Counted from the stretch's first letter, positions 33,255 to 43,791 are shown. The stretch is DNA of 52,142 nucleotides from Oscillospiraceae bacterium (GCA_017411225.1 JAFRDQ010000138.1:1-52142); one strand, 5' to 3'. Notes: generated from the sequence alone by a model not told the origin. Numbers and translations: made by a program.

Positions 33255-33356
33255 TTACGGGAGAAGATCGAGGATCGCGGACAGCCAACCGTCAGCGTCA
33301 TGCTCACCGGCCAGACCGAGAATCCACTTCGCAAGATTCAGACCAAAGTTTGCCAT
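33255..33356 (-). CDS. 33-residue amphipathic peptide B
   Basis: Tandem paralogue of peptide A: same length, same MANFGLNLA start and EHDADGW core, with differences only at residues 10 (Lys for Leu), 17 (Gly for Asp), 26 (Ser for Gln) and 33 (Pro for Asn). RBS AAAGGAG, sigma-A promoter at 33401-33429, own terminator. Residues 4-16 can form an amphipathic helix. The core E-H-D-A-D-G-W resembles a short EF-hand-like acidic loop, but this is only suggestive. Each copy is a full monocistronic unit. Confidence 0.8.
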   Translation of the reverse strand: MANFGLNLAKWILGLAGEHDADGWLSAILDLLP

Positions 33357-33400
33357 TACAATCATGCTCCTTTCGTTTGTTTATCAGCGATCGCATGATT

Positions 33401-33429
33401 ATACTAACGCTATGTCGCTTATTTGTCAA
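33401..33429 (-). promoter_or_regulatory. Sigma-A promoter of peptide B
   Basis: TTGACA, 17-bp spacer, TAGTAT. Confidence 0.8.
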
Positions 33430-33486
33430 CACTTTTTGTCATTTTTTGTAACGCTTTTACAGTTTGTTTACATTTTTATACATAAA

Positions 33487-34050
33487 TCAGAATTGTAATA
33501 CAATTCCAACCACAGCAGAGATGGCAATGAACGCCAGCGGATGCCACTTCTTCGTCTGCTGGACGACATTCGTAAGCAGCCAGATCACGACGGCGAGGGC
33601 GATTGCCTTCCACTGGAAGACGGAGGCGATGGTCGCGGCGTCCAGATGAATCAGGGAGATCTTCACGACCGACCAGCCCGCCGCGGCGATGAGGGCGGCG
33701 GAGGCGGGACGCAGGCCGTAAAACGCGCTGTCGACCAGCTTGCTCTCGCGGAACTTCTTGAGGAAGGAGGCGATGATGAGAATGACGATGATATCGGGCG
33801 TGATGATACCGAGCGTGGCAACGAGCGAGCCGACGACGCCCGCGGTGGTAAAGCCCACATAGGTCGCCATGTCGATGCCGATCGGGCCGGGCGTGGACTC
33901 GGCGACGGCGATCATATCGGCGATCTGCTGATGCGTGAACCAGCCGGTCTTGTCCGAAATATCATAGATAAACGGGAGCGTGGCCAGTCCCCCGCCGACG
34001 GAGAACATGCCGGTTTTGAAAAACTCCCAGAACAGGCGCAGGAGAATCAT
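33487..34050 (-). CDS. Chromate transporter-family protein, second half
   Basis: 187 residues. The ChrA half-domain begins LLRLFWEFFKTGMFSVGGGLATLPFIYDI and contains AESTPGPIGIDMATYVG, the repeat signature of this family. About five membrane segments. ATG at 34050 overlaps the stop of the first half as ATGA. In many bacteria two such short proteins form the transporter in place of one long ChrA. Real substrate may not be chromate. Confidence 0.88.
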   Translation of the reverse strand: MILLRLFWEFFKTGMFSVGGGLATLPFIYDISDKTGWFTHQQIADMIAVAESTPGPIGIDMATYVGFTTAGVVGSLVATLGIITPDIIVILIIASFLKKFRESKLVDSAFYGLRPASAALIAAAGWSVVKISLIHLDAATIASVFQWKAIALAVVIWLLTNVVQQTKKWHPLAFIAISAVVGIVLQF

Positions 34051-34586
34051 GCCTTCACCTCCAGACGCTTGAGCAGGATGCCGGCAAGAGCGGCAATGAT
34101 GACATAGATGACCGGGGAGAGACGCAGGAACACCGAGCCGAGAAACACGACGGCGAAGACGACGCCGGTTTTCCAGTCGATGACGGACTTCTTCCAGAGC
34201 TTGACGACGGCGTTGAGAATCAGGACGCAGACGCAGGCGCGGATGCCCGCGAAAGCGTGCTGCACGGCGGGGATATCCGCAAAGCCCTGGATGAAGGCGG
34301 CGATGACCGTGATGATGACAAGCGACGGGAACACGACGCCGAGCGTGGCGATAATGCCGCCGAGCGTGCCCGCCTGTTTCTGCCCGGCGAAGGTGGCGGT
34401 GTTCACGGCGATGACGCCGGGGGTGCACTGACCGATGGCGTACCAGTCCATGAGCTCCTCCTCGGAAGCCCAGCCGCGCTTTTCGACCACCTCGCGCTGC
34501 AGCGCGGGCAGCATGGCATAGCCGCCGCCGAAGGTGGTGACGCCGACGATGGCGAAGGTATAAAACAGTTGCCAGAGTTTTTTCAT
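34047..34586 (-). CDS. Chromate transporter-family protein, first half
   Basis: 179 residues with the matching half-domain: FYTFAIVGVTTFGGGYAMLPALQREVV, then IGQCTPGVIAVNTATFAG. About five membrane segments with the last close to the C-terminus. GAGG 7 nt upstream of the ATG. Pairs with the next gene to form a heterodimeric ChrA-type antiporter. Confidence 0.88.
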   Translation of the reverse strand: MKKLWQLFYTFAIVGVTTFGGGYAMLPALQREVVEKRGWASEEELMDWYAIGQCTPGVIAVNTATFAGQKQAGTLGGIIATLGVVFPSLVIITVIAAFIQGFADIPAVQHAFAGIRACVCVLILNAVVKLWKKSVIDWKTGVVFAVVFLGSVFLRLSPVIYVIIAALAGILLKRLEVKA

Positions 34587-34602
34587 TTGGTTTCCTCACA
34601 AG

Positions 34603-34629
34603 ACAGCCCCCGGAAGTTCCGGGGGCTGT
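34603..34629 (-). terminator. Terminator after the phosphohexomutase gene
   Basis: Perfect 13-bp stem ACAGCCCCCGGAA / TTCCGGGGGCTGT with a 1-base centre. The T run is weak (CTTGT). Confidence 0.65.
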
Positions 34630-34646
34630 GGGTTCTGAAATCAGGT

Positions 34647-36374
34647 TCAGCGCTTGAGCGTCTCGGCAAAAGCGTTATATTTTTCGATCTTGGCCTGCAC
34701 GTCGGCGGCGTCCTTGCCCTGCGCGAGGATATAGATCTTGATCTTCGGCTCGGTGCCGGAGGGGCGCACGATGAAGGAGCAGCCGTCCTCGAGCTCGAAA
34801 TAGAGCACGTTGGAGCCGGACATGGGCGTGTTTTCCACCTTGCCGAGGCCGGGGACGTTCACGGAGCCGTCCTTATAGTCGCGCATGCGCAGCACCGCGG
34901 TGCCGGCGATATCGGCAGGGGGATTGGCGCGCAGCTCCGCCATGAGGGCGGCCATCTTCTCGAGACCGTCGAGACCCGGCATGACGAGGTTGAGCGTCTT
35001 TTCGCCGAAGCGGCCGTACTTTTCATACAGCGCCTCGAGCGCGTCGGCGAGGGTCATGCCCTTCTCGTGATAGTGCGCGGCCATCTCCACGATCATCATG
35101 GAGGCGGTGACGGCGTCCTTATCGCGGACGTAGTCGCCCATCATATAGCCATAGCTCTCCTCGAAGCCGAGGACATACTGGTAAGCGTCGGTCTTGGCGT
35201 ACTCGGCGAGCTTCTCGGCGATGAACTTGAAGCCGGTGAAGGTCTCGTCAAAGTGGACGCCGTTATCCTCGCAGATCTTGCGGACCATCTTGGTGGAGAC
35301 GATCGTGCTCAGACCCGCGGCGTTCTTCGGCAGGGTGCCCTGCTCGCGGCGGGCGGTGATGATATAGTCCATGAGCAGGCAGCCCATCTGGTTGCCGGTG
35401 AGGGTGTGATACTCGCCGTCCTTCGCGCGAACCATGACGCCGACGCGGTCGGAGTCCGGGTCGGTGCCGACGATGAGATCGCTGCCGACTTCCTTGGCGA
35501 GATCGACCGCCAGATAGAAGCCCTCGGGATTCTCGGGGTTCGGGCTTGCGACCGTGGGGAACGAGCCGTCGAGCACCATCTGCTCAGGAACGGGGATGAC
35601 GTGCTGCACGCCGAGGCGATGGAGCGCTTCGGGCACGAGACGCCAGCCGCAGCCGTGAAACGGCGTATAGACAATCTTGAAGTTATCAGCCACGCGGCGG
35701 ACGACGGCGGGATCGATGGACATGGCCATGACCTCCTTGAGGAAGGCCTCGTCGGTCTCCTCGCCGAGATACTCGATCAGGCCCTGCTGGAGGGCGGCAT
35801 CGAAGCTCATGCGCTTGACGTCCTTGAAGATGTTGAGCTTCGTCATATAATCGGCAACCGCCGCGGCATGCTGCGGGGGCAGCTGCGCGCCGTCGGCCCA
35901 GTAGACCTTATAGCCGTTGTATTCCTTGGGGTTGTGGCTCGCGGTGACGTTGATGCCCGCCTGCGCGCCGTAATGCAGCACGGCGTAGGACAGCTCCGGC
36001 GTGGGACGCAGGGCGTCAAACACGCGGACGTGGATGCCGTTGGCGGCCATGACGGCGGCGGCCTCATGCGCGAAAACCTCGCTGTTGATGCGGCAGTCAT
36101 AGCAGACGACGACGCCCTTGCGGCAGGCCTCGGGTCCCTCGGCCTTGATGACCTCGGCGAACGCCTGCGTGGCATGGCGGATGACATGCACGTTCATGCG
36201 GCGCAGACCCACGGCCATCTCACCGCGCAGACCGGCAGTGCCGAACTCCAGCGGCGCGAAAAAGCGGCTCTCGATCTCCTTGGGGTTGTTCTCAATGGCC
36301 TTGAGCTCCTCCCACTCCGCGGTGCTGAGGGCGGGGCTGTCGAGCCAGCGCTGATACTCTTCCTGATAACTCAT
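34647..36374 (-). CDS. Phosphoglucomutase/phosphomannomutase
   Basis: 575 residues, alpha-D-phosphohexomutase family of the long PgcA type. Active-site TASHNPKEYNGYK (Ser146), metal loop GTDPDSDRVG, sugar loop GFEESYGYM, and phosphate loop VRPSGTEPKIKIY. Interconverts hexose 1- and 6-phosphates, feeding UDP-glucose and envelope sugars. ATG overlaps the preceding stop as ATGA. Last gene of the murA2 operon. Confidence 0.93.
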   Translation of the reverse strand: MSYQEEYQRWLDSPALSTAEWEELKAIENNPKEIESRFFAPLEFGTAGLRGEMAVGLRRMNVHVIRHATQAFAEVIKAEGPEACRKGVVVCYDCRINSEVFAHEAAAVMAANGIHVRVFDALRPTPELSYAVLHYGAQAGINVTASHNPKEYNGYKVYWADGAQLPPQHAAAVADYMTKLNIFKDVKRMSFDAALQQGLIEYLGEETDEAFLKEVMAMSIDPAVVRRVADNFKIVYTPFHGCGWRLVPEALHRLGVQHVIPVPEQMVLDGSFPTVASPNPENPEGFYLAVDLAKEVGSDLIVGTDPDSDRVGVMVRAKDGEYHTLTGNQMGCLLMDYIITARREQGTLPKNAAGLSTIVSTKMVRKICEDNGVHFDETFTGFKFIAEKLAEYAKTDAYQYVLGFEESYGYMMGDYVRDKDAVTASMMIVEMAAHYHEKGMTLADALEALYEKYGRFGEKTLNLVMPGLDGLEKMAALMAELRANPPADIAGTAVLRMRDYKDGSVNVPGLGKVENTPMSGSNVLYFELEDGCSFIVRPSGTEPKIKIYILAQGKDAADVQAKIEKYNAFAETLKR

Positions 36375-36748
36375 TGGTTTTCCTCTCCTTCCAGTTCATC
36401 TGCATCATCTTCGCTCTCAAGGAGCGCGACTGCATCCTGCAGTAAGGTTTCGGGGACATATATTTCCGTGCCGAAGCCGGACATGCCGAGCACGACCTTG
36501 CCGAACTCCCCGCTGTGGGGATATCGGGTCAGGCAGGGAATGCCATAGGCCTCGAGCATATTCACCAGAAGTCGATCTTCCAGATCCACCTGACCGCACT
36601 TGGTCAGAAACGCGGGCGTGACCGGCTCGCCCTCCGGCGTGGTCGGCCAGCGCTCGAGCAGATCGCGGCGGCTGTCCCTCCCCCAGGAGAGATGCAGATC
36701 GCCGGGCACCTTGTCGGGAAACTCGGGCTTGATGGAATCGTCTCTCAT
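36371..36748 (-). CDS. DUF2007-like putative signal-transducing protein
   Basis: 125 residues, cytoplasmic. A central part (VDLEDRLLVNMLEAYGIPCLTRYP ... GTEIYVPETLLQDAVALLES) resembles the DUF2007 fold; the end is very acidic. The N-terminal 45 residues, with GDLHLSWGRDSRRDLLERW, are extra. AGGAG 6 nt before the ATG. It lies 10 bp after rlmH and overlaps the mutase gene. Function unknown. Confidence 0.65.
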   Translation of the reverse strand: MRDDSIKPEFPDKVPGDLHLSWGRDSRRDLLERWPTTPEGEPVTPAFLTKCGQVDLEDRLLVNMLEAYGIPCLTRYPHSGEFGKVVLGMSGFGTEIYVPETLLQDAVALLESEDDADELEGEENQ

Positions 36749-36758
36749 GATGCTTCTC

Positions 36759-37241
36759 CTATTTGTGATATTGCGAACCATTCAGAATGGTGAACGAACG
36801 ATAAATCTGTTCCATGAGCATGACGCGCGCCAGATGGTGCGGAAACGTCATGGCCGACATGCTGAGCCGGAGCGACGACGCTGCCTTGACGCGCTCACTC
36901 AGGCCGAACGAGCCGCCGACGATGAAGCACAGGTGCGACGTGCCGGCATTCTGCAGCCGCTCGAGATATGCCGCGAGCTCCGGGCTCGAGAGGCTCTTTC
37001 CCTCGACGCACATGGTGATGACCGCGGCGCCCTTCGGGATGCGGCGTAAAATCTCCTGCGCCTCGCGCTCGAGCGCGGACTCGATCTCCTTCGGCGCGGG
37101 GCGATCCGGCAAACGCTGCTCCGGAATTTCCTGCAGGTCAAAGCGGCAGAAGGCGCCGAGGCGCTTTTCATATTCGGCAAAGGCGGCAATATAATGCTTT
37201 TCGCGCATTTTGCCGACGCAGAGAATCGTTACAGAGAGCAT
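36759..37241 (-). CDS. rlmH: RlmH, 23S rRNA pseudouridine-1915 N3-methyltransferase
   Basis: 160 residues, standard RlmH length. VTILCVGKMREKHY start, SAM-binding FIVGGSFGLSERV, and the C-terminal FPHHLARVMLMEQIYRSFTILNG. SPOUT fold. Start overlaps the end of the hydrolase gene by 13 bp. The neighbouring YycJ-like gene is also found near rlmH in other Firmicutes. Confidence 0.96.
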   Translation of the reverse strand: MLSVTILCVGKMREKHYIAAFAEYEKRLGAFCRFDLQEIPEQRLPDRPAPKEIESALEREAQEILRRIPKGAAVITMCVEGKSLSSPELAAYLERLQNAGTSHLCFIVGGSFGLSERVKAASSLRLSMSAMTFPHHLARVMLMEQIYRSFTILNGSQYHK

Positions 37242-38029
37242 GGCGCGCTCACTTTCACCTCCACCGAAAGCGGGCCGCATTCGGGCGCGGCGACAAGCTC
37301 CGGCTGCAGCAGCTCCGGCAGCGCCTCTCTCAGCGCGGCGGAGACCGTTCCAAGCGCTTTGGCGGGGGTATTGTTATGGCGGCTGATATGGCCGAGGATC
37401 AGGCTGCGCGTGCCGTTGGCGCAGAGCGTGACGGCGAGCTGGGCTGCGTCCTCATTGGACAGATGCCCGAACTCCGAGCGGATGCGCCGCTTGAGATACG
37501 GCGGATAGGGCCCATGGAGGAGCATGTCCACATCGTGGTTTGACTCAATGAGCGCGAGATCCGCGCCGCAGAGCCCCTCGATGACCTCCTCCGTGACGAC
37601 GCCGAGATCGGTGCAGAGGCCAAAGACGCCCTCCGGCGTCTGGACGCGCCAGCCGCAGCTTTCGGACGCATCGTGCATCGTCGGGATCGGCGTGACAGAC
37701 GCGTCTGACAGGCAAAGGCCTTCGGGAGACGCAGCCTGAAACCGGCTCTCATGCTCGCGCAGAACCGCGCGGAGCATCTTCGCCGTGCCGGGCATGGCAT
37801 AGACCGGGCAGGCGCACTGACGCAGCAGCACCTGCAGGCCGGAGATATGGTCGGAATGGTCGTGCGTGATCAAAATGGCGGCGAGGTCGCTCAGCTCCGT
37901 GCCCTCGGCACGCAGCATCGTGCGCACACGGCGGGCGGAGATGCCCGCATCGATCAGGAGACTGCCGCCCTCCCACTGCAGGAGCGTGCTGTTGCCGGTG
38001 GAGCCGCTGGCGAGAGCGACCGCTCTCAT
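37229..38029 (-). CDS. YycJ/WalJ-like metallo-beta-lactamase-fold hydrolase
   Basis: 266 residues. ASGSTGNSTLL start, metal motif ITHDHSDHISGL, and later ESNHDVDML and LGHISRHNN. These match the YycJ group, cytoplasmic and probably nuclease-like, linked to DNA repair or wall control in Bacillus and Streptococcus. ATG overlaps the murA2 stop by 4 bp. Confidence 0.88.
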   Translation of the reverse strand: MRAVALASGSTGNSTLLQWEGGSLLIDAGISARRVRTMLRAEGTELSDLAAILITHDHSDHISGLQVLLRQCACPVYAMPGTAKMLRAVLREHESRFQAASPEGLCLSDASVTPIPTMHDASESCGWRVQTPEGVFGLCTDLGVVTEEVIEGLCGADLALIESNHDVDMLLHGPYPPYLKRRIRSEFGHLSNEDAAQLAVTLCANGTRSLILGHISRHNNTPAKALGTVSAALREALPELLQPELVAAPECGPLSVEVKVSAPCSL

Positions 38030-39303
38030 TTCGCCTCGTCCGGCGTGCGCTCGAGCGTGATATCCGCGCCGACGCTGCGCAGCTTCTCGACGAAGTTTTC
38101 ATAGCCGCGCTCGATATACTTGATGTCGACCACCTCGGTGACGCCCTCGGCGCAGAGACCGGCGATGACCATCGCCGCGCCCGCGCGGAGATCGCAGGCG
38201 GCGACCTGCGCGCCGGTGAGCTTTTCGACGCCGTTGACGACGGCAAAGCTGCCGTCGACCGAGACGTCCGCGCCCATCTTGCGCAGCTCGTTCATGTATT
38301 TGAAGCGGTTGTCATAGACGCCCTCGGTGATGCTGCTCGTGCCGCCCGCGAGACAGAGCGCGGTGCTGATCTGCGGCTGCATATCCGTGGGGAAGCCGGG
38401 ATACGGCAGGGTCTTGACGCTCACGGGACGCAGGCGCCCGTTGGAGCGCACGAGAACGGTGTCCTCCCCTTCCACGACGGTGACGCCCATCTCGCGCAGC
38501 TTGGCGCTGATGCACTCGAGATGACGGGGGATGACATTGAGGATGCGCACCTCGCCGCCGGCGGCAGCGCAGGCGGTCATGTAGGTGCCGGCCTCGATCT
38601 GGTCGGGGATGATGCTGTAGGCTCCGCCGTGGAGATGCTCCACGCCGTAGACCTTGACGGTGTCGGTGCCGGCGCCGCGCACATCCGCGCCCATGGAGTT
38701 GAGGAAGTTTGCGAGGTCGACGATGTGCGGCTCGCGGGCGGCGTTTTCGATGATCGTGCGGCCGCGGGCCTTGGAGGCGGCGATGATGATGTTCATCGTC
38801 GCGCCGACGGAGACCTTGTCCAGATAAATTTTGGAGCCGTGGAGCTTGCCGTCGGGCGTGTTGGCATAGACAAAGCCGTCCTTGATATCGACCGTGGCGC
38901 CGAGGGCGGTCATGCCCTTGACGTGCTGATCGATCGGACGCAGGCCGAAGTTGCAGCCGCCGGACATGGTGGTCTTCGCCATGCCGAAGCGCCCGAGCAT
39001 CGAGCCGATGAAATAATAGGATGCGCGGATCTTCTGCATGAGCTCATACGGCGCATCGACAAAATGCGCGTCCGTGCAGTCGATCTCCACGGTGGAGCCG
39101 TCGAGGCGGTCCACCTTGGCGCCGAGCCCCTCGAGAATCGTGAGGAGCATGTCCACATCGCTGATCTGCGGAATGTTTTCCAGACGGCAGACGCCCTCCA
39201 CGAGGAGGACCGCCGGTATGATTGCAACGGCCGCGTTTTTCGCGCCGCTGATCGGAATTTCGCCCTGCAGCGGTCGTCCGCCGCGGATCACATACTTATC
39301 CAT
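38026..39303 (-). CDS. murA: UDP-GlcNAc 1-carboxyvinyltransferase MurA (second copy)
   Basis: 425 residues. SGAKNAAVAIIPA, SGGCNFGLRPIDQH with the active-site Cys, and PYPGFPTDMQPQ. Complete and apparently active. Gram-positives with low or medium GC often keep two MurA enzymes. This one leads an operon with the YycJ-like hydrolase, rlmH, the DUF2007-like gene and the mutase, while the other sits in the dcw cluster. GAGAGGTGTAAG upstream of the ATG acts as RBS. Confidence 0.94.
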   Translation of the reverse strand: MDKYVIRGGRPLQGEIPISGAKNAAVAIIPAVLLVEGVCRLENIPQISDVDMLLTILEGLGAKVDRLDGSTVEIDCTDAHFVDAPYELMQKIRASYYFIGSMLGRFGMAKTTMSGGCNFGLRPIDQHVKGMTALGATVDIKDGFVYANTPDGKLHGSKIYLDKVSVGATMNIIIAASKARGRTIIENAAREPHIVDLANFLNSMGADVRGAGTDTVKVYGVEHLHGGAYSIIPDQIEAGTYMTACAAAGGEVRILNVIPRHLECISAKLREMGVTVVEGEDTVLVRSNGRLRPVSVKTLPYPGFPTDMQPQISTALCLAGGTSSITEGVYDNRFKYMNELRKMGADVSVDGSFAVVNGVEKLTGAQVAACDLRAGAAMVIAGLCAEGVTEVVDIKYIERGYENFVEKLRSVGADITLERTPDEAK

Positions 39304-39424
39304 CTTACACCTCTCGCCTGTTTCGTGCGAAACATCTATCTGAAGAATTCATTCAATCGTACATACTATACCCATCTTAAGGATACTCCATGAGTGTATC
39401 ATAATCCGGGGAGAAAAGCAATAC

Positions 39425-39958
39425 TCACTCGGTGAGCAGGCGGGTCTTCAAAACGGCGACGGCGGTTTTTGTATCGGGCAGCTCGCCGGCGAGGGCGAGG
39501 TCGGTCAGCTCCTGCAGGGTGTGCTTTTCGACGGCGAGAAACTCCCCCGCGTCCGGGTGGGATCTGCCATGGCGCAGGTCCTGCGCGAGATAGATGTGCA
39601 GCACCTCGCTGTTATAGCCGGGCGAGCAGTAGTGGCGGCCGAGATAGGTGAGCTTTCCCGCCTCGAGGCCGGTCTCCTCCGAGAGCTCGCGGCGCGCGGC
39701 CGTCTCCGGCTCCTCGCCGGGCTCGAGCTTGCCCGCCGGGACCTCGAGCAGCAGCTCTGAAAACGGGTATCGAAACTGGCGCACGCACCAGACCGTGCCG
39801 TCATCCTCCAGCGGCAGCACGGCGACGCCGCCGGGGTGCTCCACGACCTCGCGCAGCGCCATCGACCCGTCCGGCAGACGGGCATAGTCCAGGCGGGTGT
39901 TCACAATGATGCCGCGATAGCTGTTGATGGTTTTGACGCGCTCTTCCTCCAGACGCAT
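39425..39958 (-). CDS. Nudix hydrolase, ADP-ribose pyrophosphatase type
   Basis: 177 residues. A full Nudix box spans residues 76-98: G-x5-E-x7-RELSEE-x-GL, preceded by SELLLEVPAGKLEPGEE, as in ADP-ribose pyrophosphatases. The later SPGYNSEVLHIYLAQDL fits too. Cleans up ADP-ribose or similar nucleotides. AAAGGAG upstream of the ATG; promoter at 39991-40020. Monocistronic. Confidence 0.9.
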   Translation of the reverse strand: MRLEEERVKTINSYRGIIVNTRLDYARLPDGSMALREVVEHPGGVAVLPLEDDGTVWCVRQFRYPFSELLLEVPAGKLEPGEEPETAARRELSEETGLEAGKLTYLGRHYCSPGYNSEVLHIYLAQDLRHGRSHPDAGEFLAVEKHTLQELTDLALAGELPDTKTAVAVLKTRLLTE

Positions 39959-39990
39959 GGCGACTCTCTCCTTTTTCGTTCAGATGACTC

Positions 39991-40020
39991 ATTTTACCAC
40001 ATTTGCAGCCCAATTGCCAA
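39991..40020 (-). promoter_or_regulatory. Promoter of the Nudix gene
   Basis: TTGGCA, 18-bp spacer, TAAAAT. Confidence 0.6.
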
Positions 40021-40081
40021 CGGATGAGCAGATAAACGAAAGCGAGGGGTGACATCTGCCCGAAGTTCGCTGTTATGAATA

Positions 40082-40110
40082 TTGTAAAGAAGCCGGGTTT
40101 CGTGTATAAT
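40082..40110 (+). promoter_or_regulatory. Promoter of glnS
   Basis: TTGTAA, 17-bp spacer, consensus TATAAT; 44 bp ahead of the ATG. Confidence 0.75.
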
Positions 40111-40154
40111 ACATCAGAAAAATTTGAAATTCGAGAGACAAGGAGTTCAATCCA

Positions 40155-41822
<1,668 letters not shown>

Positions 41823-42034
41823 GCAAAACAAGAGAAAAGTAAACAACGGGAGCGGCGGAATGATCGAAGTGCGCAGATTGTCGAGCAGATTTTTCATCTG
41901 CCGAAGACGAAGAAGCGCAGGAATACTTTGTGTATTTCAAGCTTCTGAGACGAAGGCAGAGGGAAAAGATGCCGGCAAGATGCGCGCGGCGGTCGTTCCG
42001 GCGCTCCCGATACAAAACAGGAGGATAAGTTACT

Positions 42035-43393
42035 ATGAGTGAAAAGAAGATCGGCGCCGAGCCGGTGTATGACGCCCGCAAGCTGGGCACGCCCCGGATG
42101 CTGGTGCTGGGCCTGCAGCACATGTTTGCCATGTTCGGCGCAACGGTGCTCGTCCCCATCCTGACGGGCCTCGACATCGCAACGACGCTGCTGTTTGCGG
42201 GTCTGGGTACGCTGCTGTTCCACGTGCTGACCAAGTTCAAGGTTCCGGCCTTTCTCGGCAGCTCCTTCGCGTTCCTCGGCGGTTACGCCGCCATCGCGCC
42301 GCTGATCGACGGCAAGCCCAACACCGAGATGATCCCCTACGCCTGCCTGGGCGTGGCGTGCGCGGGTCTCATGTATGTGATTCTCTCGGCGCTGTTCAAG
42401 GTCTTCGGCGTGAAGAAGGTCATGCGCTACTTCCCGCCCATCGTCACCGGCCCGATCATCATTGCCATCGGCCTGACGCTCTCCTCTTCCGCGATCAACA
42501 ACTGCAACGCCAACTGGCTGATTGCCATCGTGGCCATCATCACCGTCATCGGCTTCAACATGTGGGGCAAGGGCATGGCCAAGATCATCCCCATCCTCCT
42601 GGGTGTTCTCGTGAGCTATGTGCTCGCCGTGATCATCGATCAGCCCACCCGCCAGAACGTGGTCGAGGCCGTGGCAAACGCCAAATGGTTTGCCCTCCCC
42701 ATCGTGTGGGAGAACAGCGTGTTCCACATTCTCAAGACCGGCGTGAACGGCGGCATCCTCGTGACCGCGATCTTCACGATCGTTCCCCTGAGCCTCGCCA
42801 CCATGGTCGAGCACATCGGCGATATCTGCGCGATCAGCTCCACCTGCGAGCAGAACTTCATGGTCGACCCCGGCTTCCACCGCACCCTGCTGGGCGACGG
42901 TCTGGCCACCACCCTCGCTTCCCTCTTCGGCGCGCCCGCGAACACCACCTACGGCGAGAACACCGGCGTGCTCGCGCTCAGCCGCGTGTATGATCCCCGC
43001 GTGATCCGCATCGCCGCGTGCTTTGCGATCATCGTCTCCTTCTGCCCGAAGTTCGCCGCGCTTATCTCCGCCATGCCCACCGCCACGATCGGCGGCGTGA
43101 GCCTCGTGCTCTATGGTATGATCTCCGCCGTCGGCGTGCGCAACGTCGTGGAGAACAAGGTGGACTTCACCAACACCCGCAACGTCATCATCGCGGCGCT
43201 GATCCTGGTGCTCTCCATCGGCATCAACTACTCTGTCGGCAGCGTGCAGCTGTCTGAGCACATCAGCCTCTCGGGTCTGGCAGTCGCCTCTCTGGTCGGT
43301 ATCCTGCTCAACGCCATTCTCCCCGGCAAGGACTACGAGTTCGTGCAGGAGGATCAGGGCTCCACGAGCGTGGACTTCTCTGTGCGCAAGTAA
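42035..43393 (+). CDS. Uracil/xanthine permease (NCS2 family)
   Basis: 452 residues, about 14 membrane segments. RMLVLGLQHMFAMFGATVLVPIL start, GSSFAFLGGYAAI, and TTYGENTGVLALSRVYDP are NCS2 family marks and most like UraA/PyrP. Proton-linked pyrimidine or purine base uptake. GGAGG upstream of the ATG. The 212-bp space after glnS contains no clear terminator, only a small GCAGAT/ATCTGC hairpin at about 41887-41904. Confidence 0.92.
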   Translation: MSEKKIGAEPVYDARKLGTPRMLVLGLQHMFAMFGATVLVPILTGLDIATTLLFAGLGTLLFHVLTKFKVPAFLGSSFAFLGGYAAIAPLIDGKPNTEMIPYACLGVACAGLMYVILSALFKVFGVKKVMRYFPPIVTGPIIIAIGLTLSSSAINNCNANWLIAIVAIITVIGFNMWGKGMAKIIPILLGVLVSYVLAVIIDQPTRQNVVEAVANAKWFALPIVWENSVFHILKTGVNGGILVTAIFTIVPLSLATMVEHIGDICAISSTCEQNFMVDPGFHRTLLGDGLATTLASLFGAPANTTYGENTGVLALSRVYDPRVIRIAACFAIIVSFCPKFAALISAMPTATIGGVSLVLYGMISAVGVRNVVENKVDFTNTRNVIIAALILVLSIGINYSVGSVQLSEHISLSGLAVASLVGILLNAILPGKDYEFVQEDQGSTSVDFSVRK

Positions 43394-43410
43394 CAATCAA
43401 ACAAAAAAAC

Positions 43411-43447
43411 GTGAGGCGAATTCGCGCTGTCTGCGAATTCGTCTCAC
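43411..43447 (+). terminator. Terminator of the permease gene
   Basis: GTGAGGCGAATTCGC / GCGAATTCGTCTCAC stem of 15 bp (one G-T pair), 7-nt loop, then a T-rich stretch. Confidence 0.85.
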
Positions 43448-43476
43448 ATTTATTTTATCTTTTTGAATGGCACGCC

Positions 43477-43752
43477 GGGAGGGGCAAGCCCCTCCCCTAC
43501 AGCGTCTGCTTGGGTGCGGAGATCGATTTCACAGCGGGCCGCCGAGGGCGTCGGCCCCTACGAATGGTGCGGTGCGGATTCGCCTGAGAAAAAACGAATC
43601 CAAGAATTTGCCGCTGGGACGTCGAGGACGCCGTCCCCTACGACGGAAATCTGCCTCGCAGAGTTTGCCCGTCAGGGCAAATAGAATCAAATTCGATTTT
43701 TCAGCGACATGTGCGGTGAAAAATCTCCCTAGGGCGTGCGCGACGCACGCCC
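43477..43752. repeat. Cluster of GGG...CCCCTAC palindromes (REP-like)
   Basis: Four hairpins in a gene-free stretch: GGGAGGGGC-aa-GCCCCTCCC at 43477-43496, GGGCCG...CGGCCC at 43536-43557, GGGACG...CGTCCC at 43616-43637, and GGGCGTGCG-cga-CGCACGCCC at 43732-43752. The first three are each followed directly by CTAC. I see no gene in 43448-43790. Confidence 0.7.
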
Positions 43753-43791
43753 CTCGCGCCGACCAACCGATGGGCGATGGAGCGCGAGTCT

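Noticed and set aside
33244..33498. Plus-strand open frames over the peptide genes
   Set aside because: They lie opposite two highly similar minus-strand peptides with promoters, RBS and terminators and have no RBS of their own.
41860..42042. 60-codon plus-strand frame between glnS and the permease
   Set aside because: Arg-rich, no conserved look, overlaps the permease start and lacks a good RBS; may be a leader but I cannot support it.
41894..43396. 500-codon minus-strand frame opposite the uracil/xanthine permease
   Set aside because: Asp/His/Gly-rich shadow translation; the permease on the plus strand is complete.
43477..43752. CRISPR array
   Set aside because: Stems differ in sequence and spacing is irregular; no constant direct repeat of 24-40 bp and no cas gene.
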